Shown here one piece after another: positions 54,632 to 64,000 of a stretch of 64,000 nt of DNA. Position numbers and translations under genes: made by a program. The stretch lies in the NCBI GenBank assembly GCA_032622095.1, contig CP136062.1:140014351-140078350 (forward strand), in the 5' to 3' direction. Origin of the DNA: Siphonodentalium dalli. Its lineage: Eukaryota; Mollusca; Scaphopoda; Gadilida; Siphonodentaliidae. Position 1 is the first letter of the stretch; each line of letters starts with the position of its first letter. A model generated the notes under the pieces. It did not search any database. It was not told the origin of the DNA and saw only the letters and a program-made list of their open reading frames with translations.

Positions 54632-55627
54632 TCTGGAGATGCATGTTGACTTACATAGACGTAGGTTATACATGGGCGCCCGAATATTAGGCGGGGGGGG
54701 GGGGGGGGGCTGAGACTTTTTGCCTGAATTTTTTACATGATATACTCATGGTTGTAACACAGTTTTTGTAGAATATACCTTGTATATACACATAAATATA
54801 ACGAAAACGAAATAGTTTCAAATTAACCTTAAATGTGTATAATTCGGGCTGAAATGTGAAAAATAGTGTAATTTGCCACAATTCCCCTGAAAAAATACCA
54901 TTCAATTTGCCCAAAAATTGCCCGAATTTGACATAAAATATCTCCAATTTGCCCGAATTTTGAGCTTTCAAAATGTTTAGGGGCTGCAGCTCTCACCACC
55001 CACTGCCCCGAACGCCTATGTGCTACATCCCCTAGACCAAACTGGAGTTTTCCCCAAGACAGGTCAACATCCTGGAATCGCCACGGTTACACGGTAACGT
55101 TCAGTCCGGCAGTTATACTTTTATTTATGGTTACGCCCCTTTTTGAAAAGTTAATTTAATTAAATTGAATATTGCAAAGCCAATCGGTTCTATTGAATTA
55201 ACGGAACACAATTAGATGTTCTACTTAATTTATTTTAAGAAATTGTCATGTCATGAAATCAAGAATATTGCCATATAATTTATAAAATTAATTAATTCTC
55301 CCATTTTCGAGGTACACAATTCCCAGACCAGGCCTGGCATATCTACACATTCGTCTGTGGTAAACTAATTATTTTATCTACCATACACAAATGTATAGTT
55401 AATTTAATCAGAACATTTTACTGATTGGTGAAATTATCGGTTCTGTGATGAGGGCTATAGACATGTCCACAGCTGGAACATAATTTTTTTTTATTTCATT
55501 TTCAGTTGGTTTTATAATTTGGGCACTGCAGTTCAACATCAGGCAGAGAAAGATAGCATATATAATTTCCAGAATTGGACAAGATTATTTTACCCCAAAT
55601 TTTTTTACCCGTCCATCCCAGTGGGTT
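54632..55627. other. No gene seen; poly-G tract
   Basis: A G tract of about 18 bases lies at 54692-54709. The rest is AT-rich without recognised elements. Confidence 0.4.
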
Positions 55628-56260
55628 CAGTTCGATAGTCCGAGGTTTCAATTATAGTCGGAGGGTTCTATCAGGTCAGGGAGAACCCAAAATCGATGTA
55701 CTAAACCTCGATTTGTGTTAAAAACCTCGATCGAGGTTCTTCGAGACCATGTGACCACTGGTCAAAACATACACCCATGATATAAGGGGAAACACCCTAA
55801 ACCAAATATGATACTAATGGAAGTAATGTAGTGTAAGTGATATAGGTTATGGTAGTGTGGAGTATTTCACAGTGTTTCATCTTACACCCATGGGAGGCCA
55901 AATTCACATTTAATAATTAATTGTGCTTGAGCGCAATCAAGCACAATTAATTATTAAATGTGAATTTGGCCTCTCATAGGTGTAAGATAAAATACACTAT
56001 ATCACCAGTGGTCACATGTTCTCGAAGAACCTCGATCGACGTTGTTTACACAAATCGAGGTTTAGTACATCGATTTTGGGTTCTCCCTGACCTGTCTATA
56101 GTCTGAGGGTTCGATAGTCAGATGGCTCAATAGTCTGAGGGTTTCGATAGACCGAGGGTTAGTCTATAGCGGGACAGGCGGAGGGTTTGATAGTCCGAGG
56201 GTTCAATAGTCCGAGGGTTCGTTAGCTGCAAGTGTGCGATAGTCTGAGGGATCGATCATA
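55628..56260. repeat. 'GTCCGAGGGTTCGATA' minisatellite, split by a foldback
   Basis: Degenerate ~20-bp units (TTCGATAGTCCGAGG, GATAGTCTGAGGG) occur at 55628-55670 and again at 56100-56260. A few inverted units (CCCTCAGACTATCGAACCC) lie at 56748-56822. The foldback 55672-56094 interrupts the array. Confidence 0.75.
55672..56094. mobile_element. Foldback element with CAGGTCAGGGAGAACCC ends
   Basis: CAGGTCAGGGAGAACCCAAA and its inverse end the element, flanked by TCTAT on each side (5 bp). The arms run through ATCGATGTACTAAACCTCGA and ATTCACATTTAATAATTAAT to a centre at AGCGCAATC. The left arm has an extra ~110-bp unpaired stretch. Non-coding. Confidence 0.85.
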
Positions 56261-57089
56261 GCGACAGGGGATTTGGGGGTCTCATCCCAAACTTTTCTAA
56301 AAAATTTCAGCAGCTACGAGTTACACAATACTTTTCGCATGTAATTGAAGGGGCGTTAGCAGTGAATGTGTTAACAAGTCAAATACAGATTGCAGTTTTG
56401 TGCATGTATTATAGGAAAATAAATACTTAATAGTACATTTCAAGCTGTCCATACTGTACAAACTTTTTTTGATATCTAACGGTAACGGGCTATATCATGT
56501 GCAGTGCGTGACCGCGTTAATATAGGCTACGAGCATTCTTGTGCAACTGACATTGTTGTTGCGTTTCAGATGCCTGGTCCTGGTTTTCGTTCTTCGCCAT
56601 TTGAGCTTTCGACTTGGTCCCCTCTCCCCACTGCATCCACTTTGAATTGTAAATCCTTCAGGCAGCACAAAATATCCAAAGAGGGAGGGATGACAGACAT
56701 GTTCCAGGTATATCAGATTATTGAATCGTCAGACTTATGATCATAAGCCCTCAGACTATCGAACCCTTGGACAAATGAACACTCAGATTATAATGAACCC
56801 CCGGACCTGTGAACCCTCAGACCAACGTACTGTCCTGGCCCCATCCAAATTACTTTCAAAACAAGTTGAATAAGTAAAAGCATATTATTTATTGTGGCCT
56901 ATAAACCTACCTATAAATTAACACTAGCTGTCAAACAATATTTAAGTTAATCCTTATCATTTTTCAACAGATCGAGATATTGCAGGAGACAAAAAGTGAA
57001 AATGATGCTTTGTTGCAGCTTTTTGATGGCCTTTTGATCTCTTCAATTTTGTCATCATTGTTTGATTAATACATTGATTTATTTTTCAG
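56261..57089. other. No coding sequence recognised
   Basis: AT-rich; a 78-codon ORF at 56504 has no recognisable domain. It ends at a good acceptor (ATTTTTCAG, ending 57089) for the 5' UTR/first coding exon of the next gene. Confidence 0.4.
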
Positions 57090-57171
57090 CTCTCATATTT
57101 TCACAAGAATGTGACAAGATGGACTACTAATAGATCCTGGTTGTGAACGAATCACGATCTAACTGATCAAT

Positions 57172-57321
57172 ATGGAAGGTGACAATGTGTTGCTTGTCAA
57201 TGGTGGGACACTTAGGAATAGAACCAGGAGTGCACTGAAGAAATCTGGACTCACAGTTGAACCACCAAAAGACCAAGATGTATTCTATGTTCCAGATGAT
57301 GACTATTCATTTCTGACTGCT
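57172..57321 (+). CDS. Unidentified gene, first coding exon
   Basis: Fifty codons ending ...PDDDYSFLTA at a codon boundary before GTAAGT. The frame continues past the donor in genomic DNA, but composition changes there. Confidence 0.62.
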
Positions 57322-60300
57322 GTAAGTGTATCGATCACATTCTCTCAATCTGTGGTATTCCGCATGATAGAAATGATCAGTGTCAGAGTGTCTGTTTCTT
57401 GCATGCATCTTCCGAAACAATATAGTGACCGTATGATAACTTTCATGAGAAATTGCAGATTTTATTAAAATTTTATTTCTGATTTAAAAGTTAAATGATA
57501 CAATTCACTTTAAAATGTTGGTCTGGTCCAACAATTATTAATGAGAAATATGCCACCCTTTAAAATTTTAGATACTCACCAGAGTGTGGCCATTTTATAC
57601 TTACAGTCTAGGCAGTGCATGTGGGGGGAGTGACTTTTGGATATCAGGGGAATTTGTGCGACCATCATTTTCTTATGGGAAAATTACTTTTGTTTTCTAA
57701 TTCAGAGGGTGCCGAGTTGAAACAAGTGAGAAAATATCAATTGTCACTGTTTCTCAGGATACCCTACCAAAAGATTACATATTTTCACTGGTTGACAGAC
57801 AATGAATGACAACTGGCTAACCGGGCATCAAAATGGAAAAGAATGAAAACATTTGCATATTATGGGCCAAATTTCGACAATTTATCAAATTCAACATCAT
57901 TTTTCTGATTTCATTCTGATTTTGGGGCGTCATGGTAAAGAATGGAACATGACGCATAAAAAATTCATGGCGATTCAGATAAAGTATCGTGCGTCAACTC
58001 TGTAAACATATAGCATATCTGCCAAATTCTTCCACATTATATATTTTTGGAAGTGATAGGGTAGTCCCTACATTATGAATGTTCCTACCTACATTGTAGT
58101 AGTGAAATAATCAACAAAAACTTAACACTCCCACAATTTCACAAATATTCACATAGATGCATCCATGCAGGTTGTGTCCAAGAATAAATGAACAATGCAC
58201 AGTTTATTATATCACAGTGTGTAGATCCCTCCAGGGTAAGGCAAATGTAAGATTTTGTTCAAATCCGGGATTAGGAAGGTAATAACTCAAGTATACAAAC
58301 CAGACTAGAACATCACAAGAGCTTTATTTGATACACAATTTTATTGGATAGAGTCTGTATCTTAATTTGTATAAGGTAACTGGTTACGTAAAACTGACAA
58401 TGGAGACCAAAATGATGGCAGAAATAAACGAAAATGTTCCGATAAAATGACCAGCTTCAGAGTTATAAGAGAATCTACATGTTATGAGTGTTGTAGCTTA
58501 TTTGTTCGTACATATATGTCTTTGTGGCTAATAGATCCATATCCGATAATACTATTGGCATTAAGATAGTAACTGCTCATTAATTTCTTGAAATAAAGAC
58601 ACCATGTAATGTCAAATTGCTTAAATGGCAGCAAGTTTCAACCTGACATGCATGTATTTGGCGGTATACGGGACAATGTTCTGCTGCAGCCTGCACGATG
58701 CAACTGCTGATTTCTATATTGGTATAGCAAGAATGGAAGCCACCATGCAGATTCAAAAATATACGTAAGCACTAATAGTTATCTATTCAATTATCAATAA
58801 CTAAAGCAAATGTCCCATGCTAATAGCATATAAATTAAAATAATCCTCTCAGCTGATAGTCGTCCTCCGAGAGACAACAGGAAGTCTCTAAGAGGAAACA
58901 ATGGTACAGAATCAGAACAAGTGTGTTGACATGCAAATTAAATATTAATTCCACATAACTGGACTCCACACACACTCTCATTAGATAAACAACTATTTCT
59001 AGCACACATTTCAGGAATTAATATATCAATCTAATTTTCAGATATTTTGAAATTGCTGCCAAAGTTAAGGAACTAAAACATTATTGCCAATTTTATTCAG
59101 GTGAAATGACCATACTATCATAAATATTAGCTTTAAATGTAATTTTCTGAGTCAAATACCTCGAGAAATGTACATCCCACTCACCGTAACAAACTTCTTT
59201 CATCTAAGTCACTTATTGTTCTAGTATTTCATATATTTTCGTCTATTTGTCTTTGAAATATTTATTGATCTTCTAAGAAATTGAAAAATCTTCCTCTGAG
59301 TTTGAAAGTATACTTAGACACAAGTTTTAAGTCACAAAAAGAACACTGAAAATGGGTACCTCTTGGTGTCATGCATGGCTCTTTACCAAGAGGTACACAC
59401 TGTAAGTGCTCAGCTGTGTCATGGTGGCCGGCTCTTTACAATCAACTTCATCGACTTCTTGTGAAGACGACTTGTCATTGGGGGAGGGGGTGTCTCCTCA
59501 GAATCACTGGATGGTAGTGGTGCTGTATACACCTATAATTAATCAATCATCATCTGAAAAAATTGAATCCTATTCATTATTTCCTATTTTGCTGCCAGGT
59601 CAGTCAGTTGTCTTTTGCCTGAAACCGCTGAAAATATGTCAAATTTTCGGTGATTTAATTACCCTATGAAACATAGCGACATCAATAGTAGCCATCTTGG
59701 ATTTTACTCTTTGCATGACTAAATCAATTGGCATACCCTACTGTACAGGCCACATCCATCCTCTGATCGTCATCAAATTTATTCATTGAGAGCTATCAAA
59801 TTTTTCTGAATTTTGTTGAAAAACATGGCCACCGGCAGCCATCTTGGATTTTACTCTTTGCATGACTAAATCCTTGAGCACACCCTACAGGCCACATCCC
59901 TGATCCAATCATCACCAAACTGTATATGGTTATTCGGTATGGCCACCAGATGGGAGCTTACCATTATTCTTTTATATAATTTTGTTAAAAACATGGCTGA
60001 CAGTGGCCATCTTGGATTTCACCTTTGAATCCATCAACACACCATGCTGCCCACAATTATTGGCAAAATGTTTTGAAAATTTACAGGCATGTTTGGGATC
60101 ACCTCTAAATAGGAGCTATCAAATTTGAACAATATTCGATGAAAAACATCGACGCTGGCAGCTATCTTGGATTTTACTCTTGGTGTGACTAAATCCTTTG
60201 GGACATCCTACAGACCACATCACTCATCTGATTGTCACCAAACTTCATACGCATCTTCTGGGTGACCACTAGATGGGAGATATCAAATTTGTCCTAATCT

Positions 60301-60917
60301 TTTTGAAAACATGGCCGTCAGCAGCCATCTTGGATTTTACTCTTTGCATCACTAAATACTTTGGCACACCCTACAAGTCACATCCCTGATCCGGTCATCA
60401 CCAAACAACTTATGTATATTCTGTGTGACCTTTAGATGGGAACCTCCCATTTTTTCCAAATTTTTGGTGGCCATCTTGGATTTCACCAGTACACCATGCA
60501 GCCCACAAATATTGACGAAATGTTTTGAAAATTTACTGGCAAGTATGGGGTCACCTTCTTTTATCACTAAATACTTTGGCATGCCCTACAGCTAACATTT
60601 GTTATCCAGTTGATCCCAAACTTCATATGGGCACCTCAGGTTGACCTCTGGTATTACTTAAACATTTAATCTTTCCGCATTCCTTATTGCTCCATTGACT
60701 GTAATGTATGACATTATCCCCTCTCCAACTTGAGCTACAGTGTCACTGACCCTTTCATTTGTATTTTCTTCCAGGGTAGAGACTATGAGCCAATAAATGT
60801 TACACACAGATACACTGAGAGTGAAATTGAGACCCTTGCCACACATGAGAGTGAGAATTATCTCCCTTCTCATAGTGATATCTATAGAAAATGGCTCATG
60901 AGACAAACATTCTCTGG
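57172..60917 (+). CDS. Unidentified gene, two 5' coding exons (partial)
   Basis: Exon 1 (57172-57321) begins at ATG, with an in-frame TAA 12 bases upstream and an acceptor at 57089 that makes this the first coding exon after a 5' UTR intron. It encodes 50 residues (MEGDNVLLVNGGTLRNRTRS ...) up to donor GTAAGT. Exon 2 (60775-60917) follows TTTTCTTCCAG in the same phase and encodes ~47 residues, including 'SENYLPSHSDIYRKWLMRQT', up to donor GTGAGT. The product is hydrophilic so far, with no signal peptide or membrane segment. The Tyr/Glu-rich, basic-ended stretch faintly recalls the cytosolic N-terminus of CLC-type chloride transporters; I would not assign it on that basis. The rest of the gene lies beyond the window or within the terminal satellite region. 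Confidence 0.6.
57322..59680. other. Intron of the unidentified gene, nothing recognised
   Basis: AT-rich sequence. An 87-codon ORF at 59406 begins in-frame but lacks splice sites consistent with the neighbouring exons. A short direct repeat, (A/G)GTACC(T/A)CTTGG / CCAAGAGGTAC, forms a small hairpin at 59355-59396. Confidence 0.4.
59685..60758. repeat. GCCATCTTGG minisatellite element, 5'-truncated diverged copy
   Basis: About five diverged units, each with AGCCATCTTGGATTTTACTC, TTTGCATGACTAAATCC and CCACATCCCTGATC(C). The end ACTTTGGCATGCCCTACAG ... TTGAGCTACAGTGTCACTGA is the same terminal module as at 21335 and 28127. It stops 16 bp before the exon at 60775. Confidence 0.8.
60775..60917 (+). 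CDS. Unidentified gene, second coding exon
   Basis: Acceptor CTTCCAG, donor GTGAGT, in phase with 57172-57321. It leaves two bases for the next exon. Opens GRDYEPINVTHRYTESEIE. Confidence 0.65.
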
Positions 60918-61344
60918 GTGAGTTATGTCTAATATGTCAATATGAATGTTTCTAATAACAACCACGTTGAATAATTTCAGATCTGCGACAGAAGGACCAA
61001 CAGTGTGGGTTTCATTTATATATTGAGGAACAAATTATTTTAAAGATACAAGTACATTATAAAGTCAAACTTCTCCAAATCGAACACCCTTTGGACCAGT
61101 CCTTCTGTTCGGTTTAGAGAGGTGTTTGGTTTATAGAAAATTTCACTATGATCGGAACGTATTGACGCCATTATTAAGACTAAGAGTTGTCGAAGCATAA
61201 CCAACTGATTATTGATTAATTAAACTGTATTCAATAAAGTACCAACTAAAATATAAATAACAATAGATAAAGCATGTTTTAATAAGAATTAAAAACATGG
61301 TCCATTAAGATATTATACATGTAAGAGAGGAAACAGGGTTCACG
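60918..61344. other. No gene seen
   Basis: AT-rich intron or intergenic sequence before the satellite array. Confidence 0.4.
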
Positions 61345-64000
61345 CTGACTCTGATGTATTATAAACTCTGATGTAAACATTATAAACTCTGGTGTATTAT
61401 AAACTCTGAGGTACATCAGAGTTTATATTACATCAGTTTACAGTGACTACATCAGAGTTTATAATACATCAGAGTTTATAATGGTTAAATCAGAGATTAA
61501 AATGGTTAAATCAGAGTTTGTAATGGTTATATTAGAGTTTATATTACAACAGAGTTTATAATACATCACAGTTTGTTATGGTTACAGCAGAGTTTATAAT
61601 GGTTACATCAGAGTTTGTAATGGTTACATCAGATTTTATATTACATCAGAGTTTGTAATGGTTACAGTAGAGTTTTGAATGGTTACCTCAGAGTTTATAA
61701 TACGTCAAAGTTTGTAATGGTTACAGACAAGTTTATAATGGTTACAATAGAGTTTATATTACATCAAAGTTTGTAATGGTTACAGCAGAGTTTATAATGG
61801 TCACATCAGAGTTTGTAATGGTTACATCATAGTTTATATTACATCAGAGTTTGTAATGGTTACAACGGGGTATATAGTGGCTACATCTGAGTTTGTAATG
61901 GTTACATCAGATTTTATATTATACCAGAGTTTATAATGGTTACCTCAGAGTTGATAATACATCAGAGTTTATAATTGTTACATCAGAGTTTGTAATGATT
62001 ACATGATCTAACATCAGAGTTTATAATACAGTAGAGTTTATAATGGTTACATCAGAGTTTACAATACATCAGAGTTTATAATGGTTACATCAGAGTTTAT
62101 AATACATCAGAGTTTGTAATGGTTAGATCAGAGTTTATAGTGGCTGCATCAGAGTTTATAATGGTTACATAAGAGTTTATAATACATCAGAGTTTGTAAT
62201 GGTTACATCAGAGTTTATAGTGGCTGCATCAGAGTTTGTTATGGTTACATCAGGGTTTATAATGGTTACATCAGGGTTTATAATGGTTACATCAGAGTTT
62301 ATATATAATACATCAGAGTTTGTAATGGTTACATTAGAGTTTATAATGGCTACATCAGAGTGTGTAATGGTTACAGCAGAGTTTATATTACATCAGAGTT
62401 TGTAATGGTTACCTCAGAGTTTATAATACGTCAGAGTTTGTAATGGTTACAGCAGAGTTTATAATGGCTACATCAGAGTTTGTAGTGGTTACATCAGAGT
62501 GTATATTACATCAGAGTGTGTAATGGTTACATCATAGTTTTTAGTGGTTACATCAGAGTTTATAATGGTTACAGCAGAGTTTATAATGGCTACATCAGAG
62601 TTTGTAATGGTTACCTCAGAGTTTATATTACATCAGAGTTTGTAATGGTTACAACATAGTTTATAGTGACTACATCAGAGTTTATAATGGTCACATCAGC
62701 GTTTGTAATGGTTACATCAGAGTTTGTAATGGTTACATCAGAGTTTGTAATGGTCACATCAGAGTTTGTAATGGTCACATCAGAGTTTGTAATGGTAACA
62801 TCAGAGTTTATATTACATCAGAGTTTATATTACATCAGAGTTTGTAATGGTCACATCAGAGTTTGTAATGGTCACATCAGAGTTTATAATGGTCACATCA
62901 GAGTTTGTAATGGTCACATCAGAGTTTATAATGGCTACATCAGAGTTTGTAGTGGTTACATCAGAGTGTATATCACATCAGAGTGTGTAATGGTTACATC
63001 ATAGTTTATAGTGGTTACATCAGAGTTTATAATGGTTACAGCAGAGTTTATAATGGCTACATCAGAGTTTGTAATGGTTACATCAGAGTTTATATTACAT
63101 CAGAGTTTGTAATGGTCACATCAGAGTTTGTAATGGTCACATCAGAGTTTATAATGGTCACATCAGAGTTTGTAATGGTCACATCAGAGTTTGTAATGGT
63201 CACATCAGAGTTTGTAATGGTCACATCAGAGTTTATAGTGGCCACATCAGAGTTTGTTATGGTTACATCAGGGTTTATAATGGTTACATCAGAGTTTATA
63301 TTACATCAGAGTTTATCATGGTTACATCAGAGTTTATATATAATACATCAGAGTTTGTAATGGTTACATTAGAGTTTATAATGGCTACATCAGAGTGTGT
63401 AATGGTTACAGCAGAGTTTATATTACATCAGAGTTTGTAATGGTTACCTCAGAGTTTATAATACATCAGAGTTTGTAATGGTTACAGCAGAGTTTATAAT
63501 GGCTACATCAGAGTTTGTAGTGGTTACATCAGAGTGTATATAACATCAGAGTGTGTAATGGTTACATCATAGTTTATAGTGGTTACATCAGAGTTTATAA
63601 TGGTTACAGCAGAGTTTATAATGGCTACATCAGAGTTTGTAATGGTTACATCAGAGTTTATATTACATCAGAGTTTGTAATGGTCACATCAGAGTTTGTA
63701 ATGGTCACATCATAGTTTATAATGGTCACATCAGAGTTTGTAATGGTCACATCAGAGTTTGTAATGGTCACATCAGAGTTTGTAATGGTCACATCAGAGT
63801 TTATATTACATCAGAGTTTGTAATGGTCACATCAGAGTTTGTAATGGTCACATCAGAGTTTGTAATGGTCACATCAGAGTTTGTAATGGTCACATCAGAG
63901 TTTGTAATGGTCACATCAGAGTTTGTAATGGTCACAGAGTTTATATTACATCAGAGTTTGTAATGGTCACATCAGAGTTTGTAATGATCACATCAGAGTT
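61345..64000. repeat. ~21-bp minisatellite (GGTTACATCAGAGTTTGTAAT) running off the window
   Basis: More than 100 units of ACATCAGAGTTT(A/G)TAATGGTT and variants (TATTACATCAGAG, GGCTACATC, GGTCACATC). The first few units (61345-61415) are in the opposite orientation (TATTATAAACTCTGATGT), then the array flips. Variant order repeats with a period of about 1035 bp (62300 onward against 63335 onward). ORFs of 60-125 codons here are products of the repeat. Confidence 0.95.

Noticed and set aside
61345-64000. CRISPR-like regular repeats
   Set aside because: Units are contiguous with no spacers, and variants grade into each other. It is a minisatellite in a eukaryotic genome.

Overview
This is a gene-poor, repeat-rich piece of a metazoan nuclear genome. 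Coding sequence is split into short exons with GT-AG introns. The DNA is AT-rich, and the repeats include CCGTCC-rich elements and 'GCCATCTTGG' minisatellites of a style I associate with molluscs and other lophotrochozoans. A marine bivalve or gastropod is my best guess, inferred from repeat style only. There is no prokaryotic gene organisation, and I recognise no functional RNA gene and no CRISPR.

The one gene I can build completely runs on the + strand from about 18.5 to 42.9 kb. Nine coding exons join with consistent phases into a 783-residue reading frame ending in TAA, followed by AATAAA 22 bases later. Its N-terminal ~200 residues resemble the TRFH-like (TINF2_N) domain of TIN2, the shelterin subunit that links TRF1/TRF2 to TPP1 at telomeres. 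A long, low-complexity, Ser/Asp/Glu-rich linker with an SV40-type nuclear localisation signal follows, then a short unassigned C-terminus. A second, partial + strand gene has two visible coding exons (57172-57321 and 60775-60917) and continues past the window or into the satellite; I cannot name it.

Everything else is mobile or satellite DNA. 0-10 kb: a broken LINE reverse transcriptase split by a MULE-like element with a 9-bp target duplication, then a series of long-inverted-repeat elements. 10-18 kb: two intervals, each seeded with its own dispersed 15-bp motif, separated by a hAT-type element nested in a small MITE. 18-43 kb: the introns of the TIN2-like gene, filled with at least ten copies of a TTAA-bounded element made of hairpins, other TTAA elements, three ~200-bp TA-bounded palindromes and a higher-order minisatellite. 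44.6-51.3 kb: a 6.7-kb TTAA-bounded element carrying two inverted, broken copies of a gene that combines a PIN-like nuclease-type region, the FHALTGCD motif and a Cys-rich tail. One copy is interrupted by a tRNA-Gln-like hairpin insertion. 52-57 kb: more foldback elements. 61.3-64 kb: a ~21-bp minisatellite with a ~1-kb super-period that runs off the window.

The elements stand close to exons. All but one of the nine acceptors of the TIN2-like gene have the end of an identifiable or suspected element about 25-100 bp upstream. All calls come from reading the sequence by eye; no database search or alignment was run.
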